The notes below the pieces were generated by a model, which ran no database searches, was not told where the DNA came from, and saw only the letters and a list, made by a program, of their open reading frames with translations. Positions 44,171 to 60,960 of a stretch of DNA of 64,000 nucleotides are shown here, piece by piece (within the stretch, counting starts at the first letter, position 1; every line of letters begins with the position of its first letter). The stretch comes from Tetmemena sp. SeJ-2015. Lineage: Eukaryota; Ciliophora; Spirotrichea; Sporadotrichida; Oxytrichidae. The stretch lies in the NCBI GenBank assembly GCA_027382625.1, contig JAJKFJ010022651.1, positions 89,735 through 153,734 on the forward strand, given 5' to 3'. A program made the translations under genes and the position numbers.

Positions 44171-45450
44171 ATGACTGAGTAAAGTGAGATAAAAAGTATA
44201 AAACTAACCCTAGTTGGATACTAAGAAACAGGAAAGACTTCTCTTATGTTGAGATATGTTTAAGATACAGTACAAGAGAGTTACCAATGCACTATCGGAG
44301 TTGTAATTTATAATTACAACCATTTTTAAGACTTCCCTATTAGAGTTATAAATTAGATTATTTATAATTCTTTGAGATAAATTTAGTTTTGGATAAAATT
44401 ATCTTTAAATAAAAAGTTGACTTTTTGATGAAGATGATAGACCTGGAAGGAAAGCGTATTAAGCTTCAGCTTTGGGATTCTGCTGGGCAGGAGAATTTAA
44501 TAATCATTTTTTTATTCTAAAAGAGAGATTCAGATCACTAATCCATTCTTATTACAAAGGATCGCATGGGATCATTCTAAAATTAAAATTGATTTTTGAA
44601 ATATTAATTATAATTAATTTTTCGAATTCTCGTGTACAATTTAACAAACAGAGCTTCTTTTGAAAAATTGAAAGACATTACACAAGAAACTTTTTAATTA
44701 TAGGGTGAATATGAATGCATGATAGAGGGTTAGCAAAATCTAATGAAGAGTTCTTGAGCGAAGTGCTATATATTAAATTAGAGTTAGATTTAAAACATTC
44801 TGAATTTTAATGATGGAGTCAGCTCCTACCAGAGTGAAGATCATGAAGAACAGCGCACCTTACTGATTTTTAGTTTTTGTGTCTGCACTTTGAGCAGTTG
44901 TGTATTGAAGGTGAGGTTAGACTCCTTCTGAATGTTATAGGGGGTTCTGCTTGCGATTGTTAATGATTATATCATCGATATCATTCAAAAGTACGCAAAT
45001 ATAAGCATACTTGTGTTAGCTCTTTGTGTTGTCCTTGTAGTAGACATTTAAATTAAGAGTTAATTTAAAGCGTAATATAATATGAATCACTGGACAAGGA
45101 CTCATTCAGCATGCATTTCTAAGTTATACCAATCAATAAACGATCATGCATTCATATTCATCCTATAATAAGTTAATTTTTAAAAAGAAGTTATGTAAAA
45201 CACTGAGAAAGGCGTGGCCAAAACTGTAGTTTTTTTTTTTTAAAAATATTTTTATACAAAATTTATAAAGTTGCAAACTTCTTAGATTAGCAGGAAAGAA
45301 GAGAAATTTAACTATGATATAAAATATAAGTTTAATTCCTTTTGAGGAGGGAATGGCTTTTGCAAACGAGATAGGCGCTTCCTTCATGGAAACTTCTATT
45401 TATGATAAGAACACAGTCGAATAGATATTTTTAGAGATTAGCAAATAATA
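44171..45450 (+). CDS. Rab-like GTPase unit 2
   Basis: Ras-superfamily GTPase of Rab type. Start at 44171. Segment 1 holds the P-loop [14 protein letters not shown] with TAA for Gln. Pointer AGTTG joins TIGV to [20 protein letters not shown] (G3: WDSAGQE). Pointer GAGA joins GQE to [18 protein letters not shown]. Pointer ATTCT joins to [19 protein letters not shown]. After a gap holding an unrelated inverted coding segment (44814-45062) come [22 protein letters not shown] (G4 position, NKxD replaced by NFLD) and [20 protein letters not shown] (G5, SAK replaced by SIY). The end EQIFLEISKQQ is followed by AT-rich sequence; no C-terminal prenylation Cys was found. Confidence 0.75.
44814..45062 (-). 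CDS. Orphan inverted coding segment inside Rab-like unit 2
   Basis: About 80 minus-strand codons, open in the ciliate code, in a region otherwise AT-rich: [20 protein letters not shown], then [20 protein letters not shown], and near its left end [18 protein letters not shown]. It lies between two segments of the plus-strand Rab-like unit 2, has no counterpart in the other units, and has higher GC than its flanks. No family recognised. Most likely a segment of another gene embedded in the insert, as with GH31-2 inside GH31-1. Confidence 0.5.
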
Positions 45451-46542
45451 AAATTTAATATAATTTATAAATTAAATTTTTAGCCATAAAATATTACAAT
45501 CGCTCGAATGAGAAATTAATAGTTCATAATGAACTTCATTCCGAATTATTATAATAAGAATGGGATGATAAATTATGCTTCTTTAAGTTATAATAATTTG
45601 ATTTCATTCACTTCTTTTAACAAATCCATTTTTTGAACTTCACTCAGTCTTCAGAATTGTATTGAAAATTAATTAGCAATATTTTTTTGCAAATTTAATT
45701 TAGAGCTAAATTGCTAGATTATAAATTTATTAAAAAATTTTAAATTAAAATCCTTTGGTTTACTCTTAGTAATAAGTCAGAATAAATTTTAATAAAGTAA
45801 TTTTTAACTAATAGATTTTGGCTCTGGAGTCAAATATAATAAAATAATGGATCCTTAATTATAAAATTTTCTATTCGAAATGGATTCTTCTTTTTTATTT
45901 GACCTTTAATATGAAAAGAAAATTTTAATTTATAAGCAAAGCAATTTGTAATTGTAATTGGTTTGTAGAATCTATAATTATCAAGCAGAAATAAAAAACT
46001 ATTTCCAAAAAAATTGACACTTTATGATAGAGTAATTATATTTACAGAAATTAAAATTATAAACGATTTAAAATATTATTTACTTATCATATTTCAAAAA
46101 AATTTAGGATCACAGATTATTTATTAATTCAATATTTAGTGAATAATTTATCTATTTTAATTGTTTATTTAATAGTAAAGTTATGTAAACCTGGAGGAAG
46201 AATAATTTAAAATATTCAATAGTAAAACTAATGATGAAAGACCATTTTGAAAGTGAAATTTAGAAAAGGCAATTGCTGAGTTTTCTATTCACAGATTTGC
46301 AAAGTTATTATTTAATAAAATGGTTACTCTATCATTTGAATATTTCCATAACTTTATTTTAATGAGAACAAAATTTGGACAAGAAAAATTTTATAACAAA
46401 TACTTTTTAACTTATTTATTTCTGAACCTTTAATTTTCCATTTAATGCTTTCCTGTAAATAATATTAATCTTTCAAATTATTAACACAGAGTAAATAAAG
46501 GAGAAGTTGAAAAAAGAAAAATTATAATTTTATCCTTGTAGG
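45451..46542. other. AT-rich spacer between Rab-like units 2 and 3
   Basis: About 1.1 kb of very AT-rich DNA. Short stretches here resemble the corresponding spacer upstream of units 4 and 6 (for example around 46180-46260 and 48770-48850), so spacer and gene were duplicated together. Confidence 0.55.
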
Positions 46543-48140
46543 AATGACAGATTAAGATTTAAAAGTGTTCAAAATAACCCTAATTGGAGACTAAGAAACT
46601 GGAAAGACCTCCCTTGTGTTTAGATATATTTATGACACAATACAAGAGCAATACATACCCACTCTCGGAGTTGCAAGAAATTAAAACAATTCCTGCATTC
46701 TATTCTTCTATTAAAGTTGATATTTATCTATTCTTAATTCTTAAGATAAATTTAGTCTTGCATAAAATTATCTTTAATTTTTAAGTTGACTTCTTGTAGT
46801 GGACAATAGATATCGAGGGTAGACTTATTAAGCTTAATCTTTGGGATACTTCTGGACAGGAGAATAAAAACATAAGGGGGTGCCTTTCCTAGTCATCACT
46901 TTTTTTCATGAAAATATGAAAAATCACTATCAAGCCTAAAATCAGCCAAAAACACCAAATTTTTAGTCTAAATTCAATTTCAAACGGCCTTTCCTAATCA
47001 TATTCTTTAATTTGAAAGTAGAGCTTTATTTTGGAGAAAACTTGAAGACAAAAAATTGTGTTTAGGGCAACTTGATAGAAAGAAGAACAATATTTTTTAA
47101 TAAAACCATTTATTTTCAATATATAATAAAATAAATAACAGCGAAAACATATTATTTGCAAAAAATATTTATATGTTGAGATGAAGTTCCTAAATAAGTG
47201 CTTTAAGGTCTTGATATTCTATTATGAAATATTTAGAAGAGAATTAGAATAATAGGATTTCTTAATTTATCATGGCTTCAAAGGAGCAAAGTAAATTTAA
47301 TAAACCTAAAGACTTATACATTAATCTTATATTATATTGCGATTGTATGGTAGGACTAAAATTGAAGAGGACTCGAATATTGTGATATGATAGTTTAGAA
47401 TACTTTGAATTTATTATTACATTAGATATTTTAAACTTGTGAATGCATCGATTTTTCATAATTATACTGTCATTCCTTTGCAATTTAATTTTTGTGAAAT
47501 GAAAATTTCACGAAGGTCCTAAATATTATCTAAATTTAAGAATATGAGTAAGAGAGACCTTTTGGATTTGAATTTGGACCAAAGATTTGCTTTTTTAGGC
47601 TGATTTTAGGCAAGATAATGATTTTTCTTATTTTCATGAAAAAAAGTGGATGACGAGGAAAGGCCCCCCAAACATTATTTTGCATTTTATATTTATAGAG
47701 AGATTCAAATCACTCTCCCCTACTTATTACAAAGGATCCCAAGGAATGATTCTAAAATTTAAATTTACTTAAAAATTATATAAATTAATTTTAGAATTCT
47801 CGTGTACAACTTAACAAAGAGAGACAGCTTCGATAAATTGAGAGAGATGGCACAAGATGCTTTTTAATAAATATATATTGGTATTAAAGAATAAGCTATA
47901 TAACTCACGGAGCAAGGCGTGCCAAAAACTGTAGTTTCCTAAAATATTTTATACAAAATTTTAAAGTTGCAAACTATTTAGACTAGCAGGCAGGCAGAGA
48001 AATTTAATTCATATTATAATTTGAATATAATTTAATTTCGTTTGAGGAGGGAATGGCTTTCGCAAACGAGATTGGAGCTTCCTTCATGGAAACTACTATT
48101 TACGATAAGAACTCAGTCGATTAAATATTTTTAGAGATTA
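46543..48140 (+). CDS. Rab-like GTPase unit 3, carrying a MITE-like insertion
   Basis: Start at 46543 (MTDQDLKVFKITLIGDQETG, then KTSLVFRY). TIGV-type switch I reads PTLGV. After the AGTTG pointer comes DIEGRLIKLNLWDTSGQEN. The next insert, normally about 40-50 bp, is enlarged to about 840 bp by an inverted-repeat element (46876-47668). Then RFKSLSPTYYKGSQGMIL, VYNLTKRDSFDKLREMAQDA, QGVPKTVV, VANYLDQQAGREIQ, and [20 protein letters not shown] ending VDQIFLEISKQ. Motif changes at G4 (NYLD) and G5 (TIY) as in the other copies. Confidence 0.75.
46876..47668. mobile_element. MITE-like element with about 80-bp (up to 150-bp) terminal inverted repeats
   Basis: The left end starts GGGGGTGCCTTTCCTAGTCA; the reverse complement of the right end starts GGGGGGCCTTTCCTCGTCAT. 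The match continues with few mismatches for about 80 bp (TTTTTTTCATGAAAATA, then AAAAATCA and CCTAAAATCAGCC) and more weakly to about 150 bp. Flanks are AAACATAA on the left and AAACATTA on the right, a likely 8-bp target duplication with one mismatch. The 790-bp interior is AT-rich with no recognisable transposase (longest open stretch about 73 codons, 47262-47483 minus), so it would depend on enzymes from elsewhere. It lies in an insert of Rab-like unit 3 and is absent from the paralogous inserts. Confidence 0.8.
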
Positions 48141-49132
48141 GCAAATTAATAGAAATAATTATAAATATGTAAATTAAATTTTTAGCGAGAAAATATTGCA
48201 ATCTCTCTAATGAAAAAATCATAGTTGTTATCCGTCAAAATATTTATTCTAAGTAGGATATTTTATGCTTCTTTAAGTTTTAATTCTTAATTTATTCACT
48301 TCTTTAAGGAAATCCTATGTTTGAACATAGATAAGTTTTAATAATTCATAAAGTAACTGACTTTATTAATTTTCAAGTTTAATTTAGAAACAAATTTCTA
48401 AATTATAAGTTTATTAAAAATTTTTAAATTAAAATTATTTTAGCTGACTCTTAATAATGATAAAGAATATTTTCTTTAAATAAAAGAATTCTTAAAATCT
48501 TTAATTAAACCAATTTATAATTAAAAATTTTAAAGCTGTGAATGTAAAGCAGAATTAGAAGAATATTTCAAAAATAAATTGACACCTTAAGATACTGTAA
48601 TAAAATTTACTGAAATAAAAACTATTTTTTAAAAAATATTTACTTAATTTTTTTTGGAACTATATTTACGATCACAACTTCTTTACTTCATTCAATATTT
48701 ACATTAAATATCCTTAAATTAGAATGAATAATTTATCTATTTTAATTATTTATTTAACAGCATAATTATGCTAACCTTGAGGAAGCATAACTAAAATAAT
48801 TGGAAAACTAGTTTAAAAAGACCATTTTGAAGTGGAAGTTAGAAAAGGTAAATTGCCGAGTTTTCTATTCTCAAATTTAGCAAAATAATTATTCATTCAA
48901 ATTTTGCTATAGCAAACTAATATTTCAAAACTTTATCTAAATTATAATTATAACAAAAAATTGAACATGAAAAATTTTATAATTAAATACTTTAAAAAAT
49001 CTGTTTTATTCCTAAACCTTATATTTTTGATTTAATTCATTCCTGAAATTATTATTCATCTTTCAAATTATTGTCAAAGAGAAAATTAAGAAGATAGGTG
49101 GAAAAGATAATTATAATTTTATCCTAGTAGGA
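48141..49132. other. AT-rich spacer between Rab-like units 3 and 4
   Basis: About 1 kb. The part from about 48620 onward is repeated almost exactly from 53595, forming the left end of a 2.3-kb tandem repeat. No gene seen. Confidence 0.6.
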
Positions 49133-49935
49133 ATGGCATAGTAAGGAGATTTTAAGGTGTTCAAAATAATCCTAATTGGAGACTAAGAAACTGGAAAGTC
49201 CTCCATTATGTAGAGATATGTTAATGATACTGTACAAGAGGGCTACATTTCCACTATCGGAGTTGCAATTTAATAATTACTATCATTTTTAAAACTTCAT
49301 TTTTCCCTTTTAGAGTTATTAATTAATTATTTTCTTTGAGATAAATTAAGTTTTGGATAAAATATCTTTAAATAAAAAGTTGACTTTATGATTAAGACAT
49401 TAGAAATCTAAGGAAAGCTTATTAAGCTTTAGATTTGGGATACAGCTGGACAAGAGAATATATTCATCTTGTGTTTTTTATTTTAAAGAGAGATTTAGAG
49501 CAATAACACAGGCTTATTACAGAGGTTCGAATGGGATCATTCTAGAAATAAAAAGTGACTTAATTATATAAATTAATTTCAGAATTCTAGTGTACAACTT
49601 AACCAAGAGAGACAGCTTTAATAAAATGAGAGAGATGGCGCAAGATGCTATTTAAATTATTAATTTTGTTCTATAAATCTCTTTTAAATTGCAAAAGGGG
49701 TACAAATGATTTATAAAAAAATTTATATAAAATTTTTAAAGTTGGAAACTATTTAGACTAGCAAATGAACAGAGAAATTTATTGACACTATAATTAAAAT
49801 AGAATTTAATTCCTTTTGAGGAGGGAATGGCTTTCGCAAACGAGATAGGAGCTTCCTACATGGAAACTACTATTTTCGATAAGAACTCAGTCGAATAAGT
49901 ATTCGAGGAGATTAGCATTAAATATAGATAAATAA
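49133..49935 (+). CDS. Rab-like GTPase unit 4
   Basis: Start at 49133 (MAQQGDFKVFKIILIGDQET, then GKSSIMQRYVNDTVQ). Inserts are flanked by AGTTG, GAGA and ATTCTAG. G3 reads KLIKLQIWDTAGQE; then RFRAITQAYYRGSNGIIL, VYNLTKRDSFNKMREMAQDA. The short GVAKTVV segment present in the near-identical unit 6 is missing here (49665-49730). Then VGNYLDQQMNREIY at G4 and [20 protein letters not shown] at G5. Loss of one segment may make this copy defective unless the piece is supplied from elsewhere. Confidence 0.7.
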
Positions 49936-50193
49936 ATATATTTTTAGCCAGAAAATATTTCAATCTCTCCAGTTAGACCATTTTATAATTTTGTCAAAAT
50001 CCAGGCAATATTATTCTTTTGTCAAAAGGATATCTTTTGATTCATTCAATTTTAAGAATTTAATTTATCTATATTTTATATGCTTAGATTTAAATTATTT
50101 TATTAAAGAGTATCGTACCAAAATAAAAATTATAGAGTAAAAAGTAAAAGATAGAAGTTTAGAAAAGAATAATATAGTTTATCTCAAGCCAAG

Positions 50194-55960
<5,767 letters not shown>

Positions 55961-55990
55961 ATGTTTTCAATGAGATTGGCAAAAATGAGA

Positions 55991-56565
55991 ACATTATTTT
56001 AATATATTTTTGGCCTTAGAATATTTCAATCTCAATAGTGAACAGCTTTTCTGCCGAAATAAAGCTAAAAATCTTTATAAATAAAACAGCAAGGATATCT
56101 TCTATTCCATCAGTTTTAACTATTTAATTTATTCAAGCCTTTGTAATATTTAGTGTTTACAGTGTAACAAATCCATCAATTTCATCATGCTAAAGAGCAA
56201 GAGAAAAATAGAGATGCAATTAAAATATTTATTAAAAAAGAATTAAAAATATTAAATTTAAAAATAAATTTTTTAAATAATTGAATTAATAGAGTTATTA
56301 TAAAATAAAGGTATCTTACTTAGTTTTAAAATAAAAAAAGAATGAATTTCATTTTATCGATTTTGATTTTATTTCTAAAATTTATTTTTACTTAATAATT
56401 CTCGATACTTATTGTTTATTTAATCTTAAAGGATGATATTACTCTAGATTTTTCCAGCAATTCTGATATCAAATTTTTGTATTAAAAATGATTTTTAAAA
56501 TTTTTGTTATTAACTGCTTAAGTCTTAGTTTGAATAGAAGTAAAATTGAATAGTTTAAAAATATC
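55991..56565. other. AT-rich spacer between Rab-like units 7 and 8
   Basis: Very AT-rich, long runs of A and T, no coding signal. Confidence 0.55.
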
Positions 56566-57113
56566 ATGGATTCAAAGCCGTAGCAGCCTTAAAATAATTA
56601 AATAAAGGGGAAAAAATAAGCAGATAAAATTTTCAAGATTTTCCTAATAGGAGGGTGAGGCGCTGGAAAGACAGTTTTATTTACAAGATTCACAGAAGGA
56701 GTGTCTTATCATGGTCAGAAGCCCACATTTGGAGTTGATTTGAAAATAATAACTATATAATAATTATAATTTTTTTAAAAAGGAAATTCGATTACTTTAT
56801 TTTTCTTGATTTAAGCGTTAAAAAAATCGATATTGAAGGAGAATAAATTAAACTAGAAATATGGGACAGCGCAGGTGTATAGAGAGTAAATATTTTATAA
56901 GATTTTATTTTAAAAATAAGAAATAGTTTATTTATTTTCTATTTAACTAAAATAAGTTAGAAAGATATCATGAATCTTTGTTTTTTGAAAATTTAATCTA
57001 AATTCATGATAAGTGACTCTAGATAAATTTAAATTTAATGTTTGAACGTTTATAATAAAGAGAAGGTCCAAGAATTAAGTCGAGACGCCTCTTCTTGCAA
57101 TCAAAACCTTTGA
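56566..57113 (+). pseudogene. Rab-like unit 8, degenerate, TGA inside the P-loop
   Basis: Start at 56566 (MDSKPQQPQNNQIKGKKQ, with four Gln from TAG/TAA). The P-loop reads IGG-TGA-GAGKTVLFTRF: a real stop codon in this code sits between the conserved glycines. Then PTFGVDL, DIEGEQIKLEIWDSAG followed by VQR instead of QER, and a last piece VYNKEKVQELSRDASSCNQN ending at TGA 57111. The inserts are longer and the G4/G5 pieces absent. Either a decayed copy or a base error at the TGA. Confidence 0.65.
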
Positions 57114-57740
57114 TTAAGTTTTTATCATTTTCATAGAGCTCAGTAATGGTTTGCGATATCAGGCGACTAAAATTCCAGAGATTTCTTTATTTAAACAAAT
57201 ATTTAATAGATAATAAAATCTCCCTTGATAATTAATTCAATGCCAATTTCTCATCAATTAAAACCCTATGAGCTAATAGAGAGAAAAGAAAGAGAGAAAT
57301 TAGCATTTGACAAATTAAATTATAATGAGAGTGAGTCCTAATAATTTTTAATTTACGCTCTTTAATATTTTTGAACTGATTTTCTTACATTTCTCATTAG
57401 TACTAAATATTTGATTTTGTACGTCGAGCATCTTAAGCCAAAATGATCATTAGAAAATATACTCCTGATAAATTCCATACTCTCTTGCGCTTACTTCGTA
57501 TCTGCTTCCCCGAGTCAATCGCACTCCAAAGCATTTTTCTCCGAATTTTTATGATCATCTATCTGATCAAAACTCAAATGTTAACTTATTTGGGTCCACC
57601 TTCTATGTCTCAAGAGCTGGTGGTCTAGTGAATTAATACTATAGTATAAACTGACTGGAGTTTGCTGCACTCTCAAACTAGATATAATTAAGTTTAATAA
57701 TATTTAGAGCTCTTTATATGCAATATTCAAAACAGCTTCA
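57114..57740. other. AT-rich spacer with one short open stretch
   Basis: A plus-strand 61-codon open stretch at 57443-57628 begins MIIRKYTPDKFHTLLRLLRI. Its opening recalls the first strand and helix of GNAT acetyltransferases, but the rest does not follow and I do not call a gene. The remainder is AT-rich with no signal. Confidence 0.4.
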
Positions 57741-57744
57741 TTAA

Positions 57745-58290
57745 ATGAGAAAGTTAGAATCTAGGACTCTTAGCGTGGCACCAATAGTTGCTTGGCTGGG
57801 GAAGGAGAATAGCAGGCAATTATTCAATGCCCTTGCTAAGTTGTGATATCCCCTGGAGGCGATCTAGTTTAGTAATCAGTGGTAAGTGGTGTTGTGCGTC
57901 TAATCGAGGGTGCTTGGATTGTGGCAAATCCCAAACTGTACGAGGACTGTTTTATATTCCAAGCCGTAGCCCTCTTGTCACTATATTTTGAACTCCCAGT
58001 TGAGGAGTTATGGAACTCAAACAAGGAGCTATGGTTGGAGTAGAAATCCCCGAGGAAACTTCTGATTAGAGGTAAGATCAGGCTACAGTAGTACGCGCAG
58101 AAGCAGCCTGTGAAGCTGTGCATGTGAGGCCTGACCACTGGTGCGTGCATAACCCATGTTACAGAGTTACGATCGCCTAACACCAAGGAGTCATACTTAT
58201 CTAGTAAATTTTGTAAGCTTGTTGCGTTTATTCTTCCTCTTACCATTTCTAACCGAGCAAAGTGTTTTGGATTAAAATTTATTCTGAATT
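57745..58290 (+). CDS. Unrecognised coding remnant
   Basis: Base composition changes here to about balanced GC. A plus-strand stretch reads MRKLESRTLSVAPIVAWLGK, meets TGA, then in another frame GVVRLIEGAWIVANPKLYED and CFIFQAVALLSLYFELPVEE, LWNSNKELWLEQKSPRKLLI, ending at TGA near 58126. A third frame continues LTTGACITHVTELRSPNTKE. The order suggests one protein with frame breaks. TAG is used for Gln (WLEQKSP). Family unknown; it may belong to the transposon-like region on its right. Confidence 0.45.
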
Positions 58291-58454
58291 AGAGCTGAAG
58301 GAGGAGCCAGATGTGAAGTAACACAGGGGGGGATTCTCTCTCGTTCCTTCAATGAGAGCGGTGCCTCATCATTGATAAGCTGACATCATGGTTTGACACG
58401 AGTTTATTGGGTTCGGTTACACCTGTTATAATCGTTTTATTTAAGCGCTCTGTT

Positions 58455-59330
58455 GGGTAACTCCTTAATTCCACTTAATTCCTTTCTTAATTCCAAAACA
58501 GCTTGCCCAACTGTCCACTGGCAACTGCCAATTTTAAGACATTATTTTCGATAGAATTGTCGATAAATTTCACGATTTTGAATCTTTTCCAACAGAAGAA
58601 ATTGAAAACTAAGAGGAGGAAAACTTTGAAGGCGATTTAAGAAGTATACTCTTTAATAAATAAATTACACTTGAAGAGCACATTCATTAATTTAACTCAC
58701 CAATCATTCATCTTAAAAATTCTTCCACTACTGCTTCTAAGAGACTCGATTAGTCAAATAATGTCTTTATTTAGCGTTTTGCCTCAGAGATTCAGGTTAA
58801 TTAGCAAGAAAACAAGGGGAAAATTAAAAAGAATTTAAACTCTTAAAGGAAAAAAAACTCAAAAAAAATATAGGGGGAAAAAATTAAAATTTAATAAAGC
58901 ACCTAGTCAGAGGAAAATATTCTATTGGATTAAATCCTACATACTTAAAAAATCCCATTATAAGTTGGAATCAAATTCAAGTCTTATCCTAATAATCTTT
59001 CTAACAATGAAATTTGCCAAGTGGATCTAGAAATTTTCTTCAAGCCGGATAATGAGATCTCCTCAAGCCAGCTCTATAATCAATTTGCTAATTACTCGAA
59101 CAACGATTAATATCTGCAGCGTACATAATTTCACAGCTAAGTGTCTGAGAGCGGCAACAACCAGAATAAATAAGGAACGTCTCTCTAAAAAAATGTTAAG
59201 AATCAAAAGCAAAAAACTTAGATCTTAACTCCATTCTCTTACTAACCCTTTCGATTATACAATCAAGAAGGATTAATCAGGATAAAGGGTAAAGAAAGAA
59301 TAATCTATAGCCCATATCTATATTAAATTT
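58455..59330 (+). CDS. Gln/Asn/Lys-rich coding segment, host-like
   Basis: Almost 300 codons without TGA but with more than 25 TAA/TAG codons, which is very unlikely by chance in AT-rich DNA. Reads ...NCQFQDIIFDRIVDKFHDF, then FPTEEIENQEEENFEGDLRS, NEICQVDLEIFFKPDNEISS, NYSNNDQYLQRTQFHSQVSE and LIRIKGKERIIYSPYLYQIC. No start Met at the left edge, so it is a coding segment rather than a whole gene. The frame runs into the start of the transposase gene. No family recognised. Confidence 0.65.
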
Positions 59331-59333
59331 GCG

Positions 59334-60359
59334 ATGGGAAAGCACGCTGCGACACCATAGCTGTCCTAGCTCATAGTCCTGCTCAGGTTCAGAACATTGA
59401 AGCCTACAGCCGAGAGCCTGGTCTACTGCTCCTACTCAGAGATCCGAGCTGCTACAGGAGTCGGAGTGTATTCCATCCAGCGAGTGTGCAGGGGAGCTCT
59501 CACCCTCACCATGGAGTTGAGTCTCGGAGCCAAGTCTAGGTCGCCATTGACCTTCGAGCACTTGTGCTACCTTCTCAACGACCACACTCTGGCAGAGCAG
59601 AAGCACCTCTCCCTCGCTCAGCGGTGCCTCATGTTCCATTGCCAGCACCCCGAAGTCAAGCTCTGCAAGGGCTCCCTGAGAAGCTTCTATCGCGCACCTG
59701 GCGTAAAGTTCAAGGTGACAAGGAGTGACTACAGCTTGAGCCAGCGCAAGCAGGAGGAAATACGGAGGACACAAGCTTGCGTGTACAGGAAGATGCTCGC
59801 GAGCGGGAGCGAGAAGGGTAAACCCTCTACCTCGACGAAACGATATTCAAGCCGTACCACGCCACCATCAGGTCCTGGGCCAAGCCCTACCAAAACTAAG
59901 TGCAAATCAAGGAGGGGGTTAAGCTCGACACCATGGCTGCTCTGGTCATGATAAGCTCGCACGCAGGCTTGGAGGGCTTCCCCCTTTCGCGAGATGTCGA
60001 TCACCATAGAGATCCTCGCACGCGAGCTGCGGCTGCGCCCCATCCACGGGAAAGGCTATAGGTCTTCCTAGACAACCTCAGAGCCCATCACTCTCGCTCG
60101 GTCGCCCAGGCTTGCTCTGAGTCAGGCATAGAGCTCATCTTCAAAGCTCCGTACTCCTCGTGCTTCAACCCCATCGAGGAGGTGTTTAGCAGAGTGAAAG
60201 GCCACTACAAGCGGGCACGGGGAAACTTCTGGGTGAGCCGGGGCCAAGCACGTCGACATCATAGCTGGCGCTATTCGCTCGATAGAGCAGCTTGACTGCC
60301 AGCGCACCATACCACGTGGCCTCAGGAGAATGGAAGACAGAGTCAGAGAGTTGGAGTGA
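59334..60359 (+). CDS. Tc1/IS630-superfamily DDE transposase, frame-broken
   Basis: Start at 59334 (MGKHAATPQLSQLIVLLRF). A helix-turn-helix follows (YSEIRAATGVGVYSIQRV). After a one-base break near 59820: LYLDETIFKPYHATIRSWAK (first catalytic Asp), where TAA encodes Gln in PYQNQVQIKEG. The second Asp is in QVFLDNLRAHHSRS (TAG as Gln), the Glu in YSSCFNPIEEVFSRVKGHYK, the classic DNxxxH...NPIE pattern. A second one-base break lies near 60240; then AKHVDIIAGAIRSIEQLDCQ and TGA at 60357. About 340 residues, the usual size. All three DDE residues are visible; whether it is active depends on whether the breaks are read errors. Confidence 0.85.
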
Positions 60360-60423
60360 TTAGGATTAATTTTAAAGCAACTTAAGCTTAAGTACCCTAT
60401 TTAAAACCTCAAGCGAGCATCCT

Positions 60424-60960
60424 CTTGGCGGGAGGGGACCTCAGCAATCCCATCTCAACGTCAAGCGGCTTCAGCCCACCGATTGCGCCCCCGCCCATGA
60501 GGTTGTCTTCCCCGGCCCCTTTCGTAGGCACAGCTGATCTCAAACCCTTGCGCTTTTTTACTGACGCTTCCCAGTAGAGGTCACCTTAAACAATGCCAGG
60601 GCTCTGCCCTTCTTTTCAAAAAGCATAATCTAAGGGGCCTGGAATTCTTACTCGATTTGTAGGGTTGCGCCTCAAGGCCCCGGAGCACTCTGGGCTAACC
60701 TCGATGGTGTCTAGCTTCTCCTCCTCGAGTCTGCCTGACATTCTGAGCTGTTGCTGTGCGTGGACGAGCTTCTATAGGAAGCCCCCCCTGAGAGTGCCGA
60801 GTATGGAAAGCATGTAGCTGCGCTCAGGCAGCTCGCCCATGTCCTCGTAGTATTTGAGGTAGCTGAGCAGTCCTTGTCCCCCCGCACCATCTCGAAGATG
60901 CTCACCAGGGAGAGCTCAGGGTAGTTGGGGCGTTGTTTCGGGGTTTGAGCTGGGGAAATT
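60424..60960 (-). CDS. Unrecognised transposon-associated ORF
   Basis: Minus-strand coding with at least one frame break at a run of G (near 60885): EISPAQTPKQRPNYPELSLV, then SIFEMVRGDKD, then LLSYLKYYEDMGELPERSYM, LSILGTLRGGFLQKLVHAQQ and QLRMSGRLEEEKLDTIEVSP, with TAG used for Gln. Helical, about 180 residues. It faces the transposase gene tail to tail. By position and size it might match the roughly 22-kDa ORF of TBE elements, but I cannot verify sequence similarity. Confidence 0.5.

Noticed and set aside
57443..57628. GNAT acetyltransferase gene
   Set aside because: Only the first 20 or so residues fit; the acetyl-CoA-binding motif is absent and the stretch is short.
57869..58246. Minus-strand 125-codon open frame
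   Set aside because: The plus strand in the ciliate code gives a more protein-like sequence over the same bases.
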